A stretch of DNA of 64,000 nt from Linyphia triangularis (lineage: Eukaryota; Arthropoda; Arachnida; Araneae; Linyphiidae). The notes below the pieces were generated by a model. It was not told where the DNA came from and did no database searches. It saw only the letters and a list, made by a program, of their open reading frames with translations. Positions 35,466 to 49,015 of this stretch are shown in pieces; position 1 is the first letter of the stretch, and each line of letters starts with the position of its first letter. Location of the stretch: the NCBI GenBank assembly GCA_963978545.1, contig OZ021721.1, forward strand, positions 102,271,866 to 102,335,865. The letters run 5' to 3'. The translations under genes were made by a program, and so were the position numbers.

Positions 35466-36585
35466 CAACCTAATCATCACTTACTACACCATCATGTTAT
35501 TTTATTTCAACAAATAATTGTTAAATTTAAACCCACCTCACTCACATACTGCTCATTATTGACCATCTAAAATATCTATCCCCATTATTTCATATCTTTA
35601 AAACTCTACTAAGTAGCACACCCTCTCTTCAACTAAATTTTCACAGCATGTAACTTCTAATCTCCCATCAGACATTTTCTCCTAAGCAGGGTTTATACCA
35701 TACGAGCCAGTTTTATAGATAAAAATGACTCTTTACTCAGAGGTAATGAAAGCTTGTGAGAGAATCTCTCTTCCTGCCCAATTCATATTCATGTGAAACC
35801 TTCCTTTAATTCTCCCCATATGCACTTAAGAGGGACACAGATATATTCGCCCAAATATCGCCAAACGCATTTATAAGGCAAAAGCATGAGTAAAAGCTCA
35901 CACGCTGAATTGGAAATTCCAAAGCCCCGACTGACTAATGACAGCATATAAATATTTATGGATACTTTTCTCCTTTATACCAGTTGCTTTTAACGTACGT
36001 GGCTCTCTGTAGGAAATCGGCTAACGCTTACATTCTGCTTTTGCAAGCCCTGGAGAAATCTCCACCATCTAAACTATTGCTTTTTTAAGTAAGATATTTT
36101 TCGCGGAGTAACTCCTTTCTCGATAATTTAAAATGTAACGATAGAGAGGTATCTATTGACGCTTGTGCATTAATGATTAGTCCTTCGAAGAGAAATGCTT
36201 TATTCAAATTGCGAAAAAAAAATGGTAGAAAAACTTTTATTGAGTTTCTTTTTTTGTCATTGTTGACCTGGGAGATTGTATGTAGCTAAGCTTAAAATTA
36301 AATCTTTATCATTCACGTATATTGAGGATAGAATACATGTTTTACTTTTAATAATCAATGGTTTTATTTTTGAAAAATTGTATTGTTTTATTCACGGATC
36401 TTAAAGCAATTTTGTTGTGCCTAATGCTGCAGAACGTCATTTTATTTTTCTTACTATTTTGACGTGATATGAATAATTCAAAATTTGAAATTTTGATTTT
36501 TTTTCCCGAAATCTGGAAATCTTGCAAACAATTTAGTGTCCTAATTTAAGTTTCATTGCTAGATACTCAATCAGAGAGATTGAGA
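35466..36585. other. moderate-GC spacer, no gene supported
   Basis: More balanced and apparently unique sequence at 35650-36110, without a long ORF. It could hold regulatory DNA, but nothing in the bases proves that. Confidence 0.4.
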
Positions 36586-36589
36586 ATTA

Positions 36590-37290
36590 AAATGTTATGA
36601 AAATTTGCAATCTTTTTTAGTTTAACTTGAAATTGGGATGTTTGCATTGCTGTCTTCCAAACGAAAGCTATCTTGGTGTTCAAAATATTAATAATGATAG
36701 TCATTTAATAGCCTCGGATATGTTTAAGTGCTTTCATTAGATAACGAAATGCATTTTCTTGCATCAGCCACTGTCAATAATAAGACAAACAGGGAGAAAT
36801 TTGGAACGAAATGTAAAGAAAACTTGCAACCTTGTTTAGTTTAACCATGAAATTGTGATTTTTACACTGTCGTCTTTGAAACTAAAGCTATCTTGGTGTT
36901 TGAAATATTAATAATAATAATCTCGGATATGTTTAAGTGCTTTTATTAGATAACGAAATGGATTTTCTTACATCAACCACTGTAAATAATAAGAAAAACA
37001 GGGAGAGATTTGGAACAAAATGTAATGAAAACTTGCAACCTTATATAGTTTAACCATGAAATTGGGATTTTTCGTGTGGAAGACAGACATTGGGATTGGT
37101 GTCTTCCACACGAAATATATCTTGATACTTTTTAATTTTGAAAGATATCTTGATACTTTAATCTTTAGAGATATAGTGATACAAATTTAATAATAATAAT
37201 ATATTTAATAGTCTTGGATATGTTTAGCAGTTTTTTTTTTTTTTTTTTTAATTATGAAATGCATTTTTTACATCAACCACTGTCTATAAT
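36590..37290. repeat. tandem repeat, three ~225-bp units
   Basis: Units starting near 36600, 36826 and 37027 share acttgcaacctt.tttagttt-type, gaaagctatcttgg(t)gtt and cggatatgtttaagtgcttt, plus aacgaaatg.attttctt. The third unit is longer and contains a local inverted duplication. Confidence 0.8.
37070..37115. repeat. 16-bp perfect hairpin within the third unit
   Basis: tttcgtgtggaagaca (37070-37085) is the exact reverse complement of tgtcttccacacgaaa (37100-37115), with a 14-base loop. Only the right half has a counterpart in the sister units. Confidence 0.9.
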
Positions 37291-37468
37291 ATGTGGAAAA
37301 ATCGGCCCTTATTTTCCAAAATGGTATTTTTCGATTGTTTAATTCAACTTGATTCGATGGATAGTAAGTATTAATGATCATCAGCTATTTTTTGTTATGT
37401 TAATTTAAACTTGAATTGGAACTCATAATGACATAATGAATGATTATGAATTACTAGGGGGTTCCATC

Positions 37469-38121
37469 TAGAGGTTGGAAATATCGATCAAAATAAATAT
37501 CGATACTATATCGTTGCATAGGAAAAAATATCGATACATAGACACATAGATTTTTTTTTTTTCTTTTTTGATTTTCAATTTTGCCAGAAACGAAGTTTTT
37601 CGGTGCAAATTTCTACTTTTTATGAATTCATTCCAAAATTGTTTTAATAAATAAATTATTAAATTGTTTCGATAAATAAATTGTATTATGAATCATAATA
37701 AATAAAATACATTTGGAAGTCAATGCATAAATTCACATTTATTTTTAAAGAAGTTATTTTGAAAAGTAGTTTGCCGCATATTTTTCTGATATAGATGTTT
37801 TTACTATCTAAAATCAGTTGACAAATTCCAGGCACAAGTTGGCAACAAAAACGGCGCTATGTTAATGACTACTAATAAATTATCTTATCTTTCCATTACA
37901 TTAGGTTTTCTTTTTGGTTAGGGTGCCATTTTAACTCTCTCTTAGCCAAGTTTAAACTTTAGATTTGAAATTTTTGAAAAGGGAATAAAAAATCGAAAAA
38001 ACACATGGAACTACAAAACGATTATCAAAAAACTAAAAATTTTTGAAAATATCGATATATCGGTGACTTGTATCAATATTTTTCAAAAAATATCGTCGTA
38101 TCGATATATCGCCGACCTCTA
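37469..38121. mobile_element. hAT MITE, family C copy 1
   Basis: TIR TAGAGGTTGG.AATATCGAT with right end ATCGCCGACCTCTA. It is flanked by an exact 8-bp duplication, gttccatc (37461-37468 and 38122-38129), diagnostic for hAT transposition. The interior is rich in atatcgata motifs near both ends. No ORF. Confidence 0.93.
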
Positions 38122-38349
38122 GTTCCATCTCCTGCTCGATAACGCTGGCCAACCCCCGGGGTTGCTACGCAATCCCTTTGGTTCGCTTCACTCGCTTCAA
38201 AGTGAGACATTTAAAATATGCTCTAGCAAAAAGCTATTTCAGCTGTATGATCAAGACAATTTTTAAAAAGTGATATTGTTCTATGAAACTGAACACTGTG
38301 GATTATTAATGATGAGCTACAATACTTGTAACATCATTTTCCTACTACT

Positions 38350-38432
38350 TATTTTTGGCGCAGTATGACTCACTCCTTACGCCGTTAAACTCCTACCAAC
38401 CAAACAACCTACTATTTATTTCGAGACGCGTT
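38350..38432 (+). mobile_element. SINE 3' fragment, family 3
   Basis: A short tail-like segment, ccgttaaactcctaccaacc followed by aaacaacc, matching the tails near 12250 and 35455. Head missing. Confidence 0.3.
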
Positions 38433-38439
38433 AAGCAAG

Positions 38440-39289
<850 letters not shown>

Positions 39290-39856
39290 CCTTAATATTC
39301 TTAATGGAAATTCCGTACCCAGTTTTTATCAGCATATATCCGGAAAACGTTGAAATATAAATATGTGTTGGCTATTTGCCGAATCTAAACAATTCTGGCT
39401 TGTTTTAATTGTATATTAAAGATAGATTTGTAATCGAATTCCATTACCCACAACATCCAAAAACATGCTCCAGCAGAAAACTTTTCAGAAAAGTCTGGTT
39501 TATCCGGAATTCTAATCCAAAAGAAATGTGCACACATCTTGCATCTATTTATTCTTGCATTATCGTAAATATTAAATCGATGCGTTTTAAATAGGCAATA
39601 ATTTGTATGAGTAAAAAGGAAAACAAAATATAGCGAATCCAAGTTGTTGGTTGTTGCCAGATGTATTAGTCAAATTTCAAAAGATATATTGTGATTGGCT
39701 GGATTGCTGAATTTGGAAAATCATGCATAAAGTGCATTTAGAAGACTTCTGTTTGGATGTTTCAAGTGGTTGTCATTCTGCTCACAGAAATACAGCATTA
39801 TATAGGCTTCAAGCAAGAGAATTATACAGGGTGTCTCTAAACTCATGGTACAAACT

Positions 39857-40567
39857 CTAGGGGGTGATAGAACACATCATGACGAGTAATAGTAAATAGG
39901 AAACCAAGGGTCCCAAACGTATTCCAAAGGAGATAGGCGCCATTAAAGTTTAGGGTCCCAAATTGCAAATGATCATAAAAAAGGGAAAAATAAGTCGATT
40001 TATTTGCGGTTTTCGCTGAAATCATTCTTTAAATTAGTATTTTCTTTAAAAAAAAATTTAAAGACAAAGTTCTAAAAATGTCGGTAGAGGGCGCTTTAGA
40101 CTTTGGAGTACCAAAAAACTACTTTTTTACCATTTTTTTTAAAAACTGTTTTAAATGTTTGCTAAAGCTCAGACCTTACTTAAATTTTGAGCTCATAATT
40201 GGAATCATCGGCAGCGGTTTCTGGAAGAAAAACATAAAAATGTGATATGGGGAAGAAGAGGAACGCGTATCCAAATTTTCGCTAACATAAAAGCCACTGA
40301 TTCGAGTGTGCAACTAGTGTGTGTATAAAACTGGAAACTGTTCACAGCAGAGAACTTTGTCTTTAAAATTTATTTCAAAGATTATACTAATTTAAAGAAT
40401 GATTTCAGCGAAAACCGCAAATAAATCGACTTATTTTTCCCTTTTTTATGATCATTTGCAATTTGGGACCTTAAACTTTGATGGCGCCTATCTCCTTTGG
40501 AATACGTCTGGGACCCTTGGTTTCCTATTTACTATTACTCGTCTTGATGTGTTCTATCACCCCCTAG
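39857..40567. mobile_element. 711-bp MITE with ~215-bp TIRs
   Basis: ctagggggtgatagaacaca at the left pairs with its reverse complement at 40548-40567. The pairing continues to about 40071 and 40352 with few mismatches. The centre (40072-40351) is unique and non-coding. The outer cagggtgtctctaaactcat at 39824 may be further terminal sequence lost on the right. Confidence 0.85.
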
Positions 40568-40904
40568 CGTAGAGATGTATAGATAGGACTTGTCACTTCC
40601 CTTGATCTTTTATAATGATATTCATTGAAAGACTATTCACTTCCCCTGTCAATCGTATAAAACTGAAATTTCTGATTAATATGTAAAAAATTTAAAAAAT
40701 TTAAGTTCATTATATGTTAAAAATTTAACTTTTGAATATATTATCAACCAAATTTAAATTACACATTATACAAATATCCCTTAAAAATGAAACGCGTCTT
40801 GTTTACATTATATAACATTAGTTTATACTTCAATAAAGCGTAAATAAATATTGAATCTTTTTATTTTATAATAACATTACAAAAATGAGCATTTTTATGT
40901 ACTT

Positions 40905-41055
40905 GTATAGGAGATTAAATATTATATAAAGTGCTTGTGTAGTATATTAAAAATCATATAACGTGCTTGTGCATGAGATTAAACATTCGATAACGTGATT
41001 ACGAATGTGATTAAACATTTCCCAACGTGCTTGTGCATGGATTAAACATTTAATT
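40905..41055. repeat. minisatellite, ~40-bp unit
   Basis: Repeats of aacgtgcttgtgcatgagat followed by taaacatt, about four degenerate copies. Confidence 0.7.
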
Positions 41056-41242
41056 TCTTGTATACGATATAATATTTTTACAATACATTTTACGCTCATC
41101 AAAAAAGATAAACATGTGCAAAGAAAAACATAGAAAGTTGATAAATTATCAAATGCTATTTACAAACCAATTTCAAGAAAAATACAAGACAATTGCTTGA
41201 AAAAACTTTCAAAAAGCTTTCTAAATTCGGGTACATCCACAG

Positions 41243-41303
41243 AAACTGGTATCAAGGATTTTCTATACGTTCCACACTGTAGAATAGCATTTACCATCTG
41301 GAG
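41243..41303 (+). CDS. candidate 61-bp exon
   Basis: gtacatccacag precedes, and ctggag/gtaagcc gives a near-consensus donor. Only one frame is open, reading TGIKDFLYVPHCRIAFTIW. The acceptor has a weak pyrimidine tract. Protein not recognised, and such a short open frame can arise by chance. Confidence 0.2.
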
Positions 41304-41533
41304 GTAAGCCATAAGTCACGTCCAAAATATTGTGTTCCTGTTTCAGCGCTTATTTCTTCCTTCCTCTTTTCCCGTTCAGCTCTTTTTTTATCTTTATTTT
41401 GTTTTATTTCTTAGCACCCTTTCTTCCGTTTTCCTGTTTGCCACATAGTTCCTGAAAAAATATTTTGAGATTATATATGAATATATCTGGTTTGATAGCG
41501 ATATTTTAAAACAAGTGTCGTCAAATATTGAGT

Positions 41534-41810
41534 TCAATCATATTCAAAAGTAACTTTATTTTTTATGCTTTAAGAAAAAAACTTATCTTTAAAATATGAA
41601 TGGTAATTATATTTTTAAGAAACTGTATGTTCAAATGATTTGAGTGATTCTTTCTAGAAGTTTAAGTCTTTTTAGAAGTCAGTCATATTCAAAAGTAACT
41701 TTATTTTTTATGCTATAAGAAAAAAATTCTTTATAATAAGAATGGTAATTATATTTTTAAGAAACTGTATGTTCAATTGATTTAAGTGATTCTTTTTAAA
41801 AGTTTAAGAC
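41534..41810. repeat. tandem duplication, ~149-bp period
   Basis: Both copies contain catattcaaaagtaacttta, then tggtaattatatttttaaga and actgtatgttcaa.tgattt. Confidence 0.85.
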
Positions 41811-42840
41811 GATATAAAAAAAATAACTTTTACTATAAATCCTTTAATTCAAAGTTACCTAAATGTATTGCCAGATTTAATGTGCAATTGCAAATAATTT
41901 TTAGAGATTTTAAGGACAGATTGGGATCTCAGAGCGTTTGTCTATGAAGTTTTATAGAATGCATTGTCATCGACAACGAGTTTTTCTGCAAAGTTTTAGT
42001 TTGATTTGATGACAACTAAAGGGTTAATTAGCCCTTCGAAGTTCTTGCCCACCAACACAAACAAAAGCAAAGTTAATATAAAGTATTTAAAAACAGTATA
42101 CTTGTAATTTTAAACATAAATGAATCAATGTATATATTTAACAAATTAGTTTAATTTTATAATTTTTGTTTATTTTGTATTTAAACCCAAAAAAGAACAA
42201 TACATTGTTTTTCAAATCTATAATTTATTTTGATAATTAAAGTTAAAGTACTTTTACTTTTCTTGTTACAAATACACTATTGGACGATTAGAGAAAATTT
42301 GCTAGTTTTCTATTTTGCTCTATTTTTATAATGCCGAAAAAAAGCTCGTCATAGAGTCTAGTCTCAATTTATAAGAAACCGCTATTATGTTTTTATATGT
42401 GTAAACAATTTTGAAAAGCTCAGGTTGTGTTTATGAGTTTTACTATTCATACTTTATCAAGAGAGGAGTGCTTTTAACAGCAAATACTTCCTGAAAACAT
42501 CTTATTGATTTGAGTATGTTATAAAATGATGGTATCTGCCTTGCTGTTTTGGAAGCATAGATTTCAATACTATCATTGCAATGAAATACAATAATAGGTA
42601 AAATTATTCTACAAATACAATGATAATGATCATTTTGTTTAGTTGATACTTTGGATAATTTGAATGCTTTACAAGACAGCTGAAAAAATCTTAAGGACGC
42701 TTCTTTAAAATATACTAGGTAAATTTCTTGACAATTGATTAATTCTGGTGGATAAGTTGTTTAAAGTAAATTTGCCTAAACTGATTTAATATTTTCTAAT
42801 ATTTCGGAATACAAACTAAGTAATATATGTACTAAATAAT
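41811..42840. other. no gene seen
   Basis: AT-rich. The short segment atagaatgcattgtc(a/g)tcga near 41955 also occurs near 10640, which suggests a very old dispersed repeat. Confidence 0.4.
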
Positions 42841-42842
42841 AT

Positions 42843-43150
42843 ATGGTGATTATAATTAAAGTTCAAATTTAGAAAATCTGTGAAAATTAACAATTAGTCA
42901 GCATTACCTGAAATCAGATCTGAATATATATGAACAATGGAGAAATAGTATAATATAAGAAAACAAACTCTTTTAAACAATTTGTTCTTATACCATACTA
43001 TTTCCCTTTTCTTTACTATATTCAGGTCAAATTTCAAGTTATGTCCTTCCCTACTTTCAGGTCATTATGCCCTTCAAGTCAATCTGACCATTCTGCCAAT
43101 CTTTTAACAGCTTTTTGAAAGTTGAATTTAAATTATAATAACCTTGTATA
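42843..43150. mobile_element. palindromic MITE, family D copy 2
   Basis: Arms gattataattaaagttcaa..tacctgaaatcagatctgaa and the complementary ttcaggtcaaatttcaagtt..agttgaatttaaattataat meet at a centre near 42985. The least disrupted family D copy here, though with a small duplication in the right arm. Confidence 0.7.
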
Positions 43151-43659
43151 TTGTTCAATAATAATAAACGGTATCAATACAATTATATCCAAACTATTTT
43201 GAAAGAGAGAAGACTTTTAATTACTAATTAAAAATACTAAACTTTTATACAATTATAGTTACAAGTTTCCTTAAAAAGCGACAATTTTGAAGCCTTCAAC
43301 ATTTTCTAAGAATTTTTTCAAAATATATAACACTGACTTTATCTGTCTTTAAAATGCTTAGAAAAATATATAACCTCCAATTCACAGCCTAACTTCAGCA
43401 CTTATTTATAAACTTGTAAAGCCCCTGCTTGAAGTAGATTTTACTAGAGGCTCATACGAAAGTCCTTTGAGAGACTTCTGTAAGGCTTTTCCAGCGTATC
43501 TATATCTATATAGATTCTCATGCATTTGCCATCGGACGTTTTCTCGGGTATCAATAGACAAGAGTTGCATCGTTTATTTACATTCCAGTACATGCTTTTC
43601 CTACCTGTCCATCTACGATGTTGATCCTCTAGTAAGAATCTAGATCTGCTAGAGACGGA

Positions 43660-44530
43660 ATACTAAAAAGAAAAGTATAAAAGTTTGATCGGTCGTAAAT
43701 TTTTTATTCATGGATGTTTTATTTGGACATATATTTTCTCGAACAATTGTTTTTATGTTTGAAAAGTACTATTTGGAGCGTGATAATAAAAATGAAAAAC
43801 TTATAGAAAGTTAATAGGGTATAAGTATAAACATTTCGTTTTGTAAGTTATAATTTTCTTATATGAAGTATAGAAAAAAGTATGAATGAATTTATTTAAA
43901 TGGTATGATGCTTATTAACCGTTTGTTCTTTGAACACAAAGAGAACCATAAAACAACTTAGGCAATTTAATTGTTTAAAACTTTAATGTGACCCATATTG
44001 ACACCTTTGGTCAATTAGAATTTGTTTATTTTTAAAACTATCTTTATTCTACCCATTATTTAGTTTTGCACCCTTTTAAGCAAAACTTCCAAGAAAAGTG
44101 AAAAGGTTTGATCTGTCGTAAGCTTTATATTGATAAAAGTTTCATTTTTCAAAACAGTTCTTTGTTTGAAAAATGAAGAAGCATATGCAAAATTGAATGT
44201 TCTTTAGTAGAAAAATGTTTTATTTTGAAAGTTACAATTTTGTAATATCTTTCAAGATACTGCAAGTTACTATACCCATGTTTTATACTCTTTTAAACAA
44301 AACTAAAAAGTAAATTATGAAGGTTTGATTGGTCGTAATTTTGTTACTCATTAATGCATTATTTAGGCCTTTATTTTCTGAACAATTATGTGTAAGTTTA
44401 AAATGCACTATTAAGACCATAGTAACAATACCAGTGAAAAAACAGATGTGAAATTAATAGGATAAATGTGAGAATTTTTCTTTTTATAGGTTACAGTTTT
44501 GTGCTATCGCTTAGGATCAAGGAAAACTAT
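43660..44530. repeat. degenerate tandem repeat, three units
   Basis: aagtttgatcggtcgtaaat (43684), aggtttgatctgtcgtaagc (44104) and aggtttgattggtcgtaatt (44321) introduce collinear but diverged units of roughly 220-420 bp. Shared later markers include aacaattgtt.ttatgttt-type and ctcttttaaac. Confidence 0.65.
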
Positions 44531-44639
44531 TGTTCCCATTTTTAATTTTCAGTCTTTTAAACAATTACTATAGAATACTTATTTATGAATACATGGACTA
44601 TGTATAGCTACTTAATCGGTTGTTTCGTGTATATTCTTG

Positions 44640-44935
44640 AGCTATAATGCACCGGAACGTTATTAGGTTGTTATCTGTAATATTGAGAGTACCTTGTTAG
44701 TCAAGATAAGCACGCCTCTCGGGAGCTTTTTTAAAGTAAAAATGTCTTCTATTTGCGTCTCAAACTGGAGAAAATCCATAACCACTTGGAGCAAATAGTC
44801 CATTGGTTGACCCAAGCTGTCGCTTTCTCCCTTTGAAAATGGAGATATCAGAAGAACAGACAAAGCTCGAACCAGGGACCTCTCGCATGATAGTCTAGCA
44901 TTGTGCCTTTTGTTCGTAGGTTCAGCTAGATTACT
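44640..44935 (-). mobile_element. possible tRNA-derived SINE remnant
   Basis: On the minus strand, agactatcatgcgagaggtc followed by cctggttcgagctt resembles the D-to-T half of a tRNA with a B box. The rest of the block is GC-richer than its flanks and open for 66 codons (44663-44863 minus). That frame has no recognised domain. Confidence 0.3.
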
Positions 44936-47089
44936 TAAAATAATTTTTGAATGCTTATTTATATAGATTTTAAAGATTTACAACTTATTCTTTAGGAAAA
45001 GTATGCATACAATACAAGCAAATACAGTTTTTTTTTTTTTTTTTTTTTTCATTCTTATTCAATATTTTTATAATTATTCACAACTTTCCAAATTTCGTTA
45101 AGTAATTAGCAGTAATTCTACAAGAAGTAATAAGTTAGAAGTTTGTTTAGTTCTATTAAAATAACCAAATAATTTCACCGAATTAATAAGAGTAATTGAA
45201 AATTATTTACTTGTATTTTGCTACTTTAATTTAATTGTGCAGAATATTCAACCAGTTTAAGTACCTACGCAGAAAATAAAATGGAAATAAGAAATCGTAG
45301 TTTAAAATTAAGGAATCAATTTTAAATTGTAGAAACTAATTATTAACGAAGACTTAATGTGTTTTAGTATTCTGAATAAGCATTAGCACTTTTAACACAA
45401 TTTTAAAGCATTAGAGAACATGTTTCCTTTCAATTTTGGAAAAAAACACCTGAAACTTGATACAGAAAGTTTTTGAATTAAATATGAATTTGATCTTTAA
45501 ATTAAATGATTCTGAATTGTAAGTTTTTTAATTAGTAAAATGCTTCTATTGCTCTTATAAACATAACTGAAATTATTTTAGATATATATTTACGATGAAT
45601 ATTATAAAGAATAAATGAATTGTAGGTGTATTTTAGATACATATTGAAAATAATGATTCATGATATAAGATATTGAATTATACTGGCGCATAAATGAGGA
45701 ATAAGCAAATAGGGTTTCCTATCAAAAATATCTAAGAATTACTGGAAAATAAATGACTATGACGATGAGTTTTTCACAGCATGCTAAGATCTATTAAATT
45801 TTAATTTATCGACTTATCATTGTAGTGAAAAACTTTAAAATTTTAAAATGTATAACCTATAATGCTTCGGATTTTAAAAGCTCAACTAACATCACTATGG
45901 GTTTTCTAGTTAAAATGTTTAAATTAAATTAATATTTTTATAAATAAGGCATGTTAATATTTTCAATTGATACATATTGCACTGTTATTATTTAAATACC
46001 GGAAGCATTTTATTTCAAATATTTTTTTATTTTTTTTTTATTTTCACTCATTCAAAAGTTAAATTATATGCCTGCTTACGTATTCCTCATTTTATTTGTT
46101 GGTATAATGTTTAAATTAATTACATACACACACTAAAATAAAATGTATGAAGTTCCATACTGTTATGTAGTCTTATTGTGGAACCACATAGCAGAATTAT
46201 TGAACTACATCGCTAGAAAAACCTGAGCGATCTATAAAACCATCTGCACAATTGAATGCTATTTCAACCGTTAACTTCCTCGTCTTTTATTGGTTCCGAA
46301 TTCCGAATCTCTCAAGATCTTCCACATCATCTAACCATCCATTCGTTGGTCTTTCCCCATTTCTTTTTCTCTCTTGCCATTAAACACTTGCTTTATAAAT
46401 ATATTATTCTTCATTCTTTGTTCAGATCTATCTATCTCATTATCATGTGGTTCCAACTACATAAATCTAACTCTATTCTAAAAAAAAAAAGCAAAAAAAA
46501 AGCATCCAAGCAGAATAGAAATTTGGTAAAGAAAAATGATGATACCCGATCAAAAGATTTTATATATGAACAAATACTATGAAATACAGAGATACAAAAT
46601 TGATCGGGCATTGATTTTACAAGATTTTAAGTAATGACCTAACAGTCGGAAGCAAGGCCAAGTAACAGATAGCTTACCTAATATACGAGATATATAGGGA
46701 TTGTTCCTCGCTTGTGCTCTCTTTTCAAGTAGATGCGATAGATATTGCGACAAATAGTCTAGCATTTTTGTTGGGATGTCTGTTGGAAGCTTCGTGCGTT
46801 TTCTCTCATTCGAGACGCAAGAGTTCTCTTTGACAGACCTCCAGGATGTTATTTCCCATTGCCACTTGGACTACTTTCAAGTATCAGGAAATTCTCCTTC
46901 AAATATTCAGCTAGAAATTTTCCATTGCAACCCAATGTAAGAAACAACTTAATTCAGTGTATAAAGCAGGATTCTCTGCTTTTGCATAAAAAAAGCTAGT
47001 ATGATTTGGACTATTTGCGTCTAAATTGTTTTCTCTTCAGTCAGATATTGAAGTGAAAGTGTTAAAATAATCTGTTTATGTTATAACTT
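44936..47089. other. no gene supported
   Basis: AT-rich, with poly(T) at about 45028-45049. The ORF at 46256-46582 starts in S/F/H-rich sequence and ends in a Lys-rich low-complexity run. The block 46640-46960 is more balanced; its ttctctttgacagacctcca resembles ttctttgaaagacctcctgg at 34904, hinting at a shared old repeat next to the perfect hairpin. Confidence 0.4.
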
Positions 47090-47207
47090 GTCTAAAAATT
47101 GAATTCATAAATGCTACTATTCTGAAAACTTACTTTTGGAAACTACTTAGAGTATGTAAAAACTTATAGAACATTATTTGATGTCTTTTTAGTTGTTTGG
47201 TGTTTAG

Positions 47208-47760
47208 GGTGTTTATAATAATTCTATTTTCATAAAGCTGTAAAAAAACACTGATCAGAATGACCTAAAATTTGATCTGTATGTAATCGAAGAAGGATAT
47301 AGTTTTACAAAAAAAAAAAAAAATATTGTTTCGAACAACGCTTTTTCTTATACAATATCATTGCTTTTTGAAAACCATAATTTGATATCAGAAAAATGCC
47401 ATGCTTTTTGAAACTTAATTATAATCACCCCGGGATGATTATAATTAAAGTTCAAATTTCATAAAACTTTTAATAAAGGAAACACTCGTCAGAATGACCA
47501 AAAATTGAACCTGGATCTAGATTATAATTAAAGTTCAACTTCCATAAAGCTTTAAAAAAAGAAACACACGTCAGAATTACCGAAAATTTAACCTGTATCT
47601 ATACAGAGCTGAGGATAATTGGTATGTAACAAGAAAACAAAATTCGAAATAGTTTTTTTCTTATGCCATAGTATTATATATAAGTAAAATTTTTGGTCAT
47701 TCTCACCAGTGTTTATTGTACAGATTTTTAATAGCTGAACTTTAATTATAAACATGCTGT
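47208..47760. mobile_element. palindromic MITE family D, partial copies
   Basis: Contains three left-arm starts (cagaatgacc.aaaattt-type at 47258, 47491 and 47571) and right-arm ends at about 47425 and 47750. It looks like two or three overlapping, partly deleted copies. Confidence 0.6.
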
Positions 47761-48174
47761 GTAATATACATTATGCTTTTAATAAAATAAATTTAACCAT
47801 CAGGTAATTAATAATGTTTTTATATGTAATATAAAATAAAACGAGCACTGTTATATCGAGGAAAGATTACAAAGGTTACACTTTAGTATGTGTATCAATG
47901 TATCTTCATTTGTACTTTTTAGCAAAAAATATTTAAAATAGGATTCATAAATGTTATAATTAAAAAATTACTTTTAGAAGCTAAGTAGTATTTGTAAAAC
48001 ATAATTTAATATCACTTTTAACTGTATAGTTTTCTTTTGGTGTAATATAATATGATAAGTTGAATTCATTACTATGGAGTTTAAAAATGATAAGAACAAT
48101 GTTACGTGAAGGAAAGATAATGTAAATTCTACTTTTGGAACTATATAAATCCAGAATTCTTTGAACAATAATAC

Positions 48175-48197
48175 CACACACACACACACACACACAA
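48175..48197. repeat. (CA)n microsatellite
   Basis: Eleven CA units. Confidence 0.95.
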
Positions 48198-48471
48198 ATG
48201 ATTTATAAATGATTTATAAATGTGTTATGATTCCAAAATTACTTTTGGAAATTACGTGGTATCTGTAAAACATAATTTTACAACACTTACCTGTAAAATG
48301 TACAGTTTGTTTTTCATCAAATGAATTAAGAAATAATAGGTAGAATTCATTGGTATGTAATACTAAAACGATAAGTTCACTGTTACATAGAGGAATTACT
48401 TATGGAAACTACGTTATGTTTGTGAAACATGACTTGGAACTTTAAAATGTATAGTATATAATTTGCTTTAA

Positions 48472-49015
48472 GGGGAGTTGTTACCAAAAAATTTATAAAT
48501 GATCAATTTTGAGCTGATTATTATTTATCAAAATTTAAATTTTTCCCTTTAGAAGGATACCTAGTTTGTAATAATACCTCAACTAGAAGTATTTTTAATA
48601 ATTTTTTGAAGACAAAATTGGTAATTATTAGTGTAAGTAAAGTTTTCTTTAAAATGTGTTTTTCTTAAAACTACATTTTCTCAGAAACTGCTCAAACTAT
48701 CTTCCTAAATTTTTTACCACATATTCCTTTTACGTATCTGTAAGTACTAAAATGAGATTTTTTTTTGTTATTTTAAAAATCTTTTGCTTTTTTCGGCAAA
48801 AAGACTTGTGATTTTTAACTAATTTGAGTCACTTTAACGAACATTCATTTAAAAAAAAGTAATTGAATCATTATCAAAAGCTAACTTCATTAGAATGACA
48901 AATGTCTACTAAATGCACTGAAAAACAATTAGGCTTCTATGTCAAATACTTTATAAGAAAAAGGTACATTAAATATGCCAAATTAACATTATCGGTATAT
49001 AAGATACCAAATCCC
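48472..49015 (-). mobile_element. TTAA MITE, family B copy 5
   Basis: TTAA at 48468-48471, then GGGGAGTTGTTACC. The right end reads GATACCAAATCCC, with its target copy decayed to tttt. Orientation opposite to copies 1-3. Confidence 0.85.

Noticed and set aside
46256..46582. 108-codon plus-strand ORF
   Set aside because: Compositionally biased with a Lys-rich low-complexity tail; no domain, and no support as a gene.
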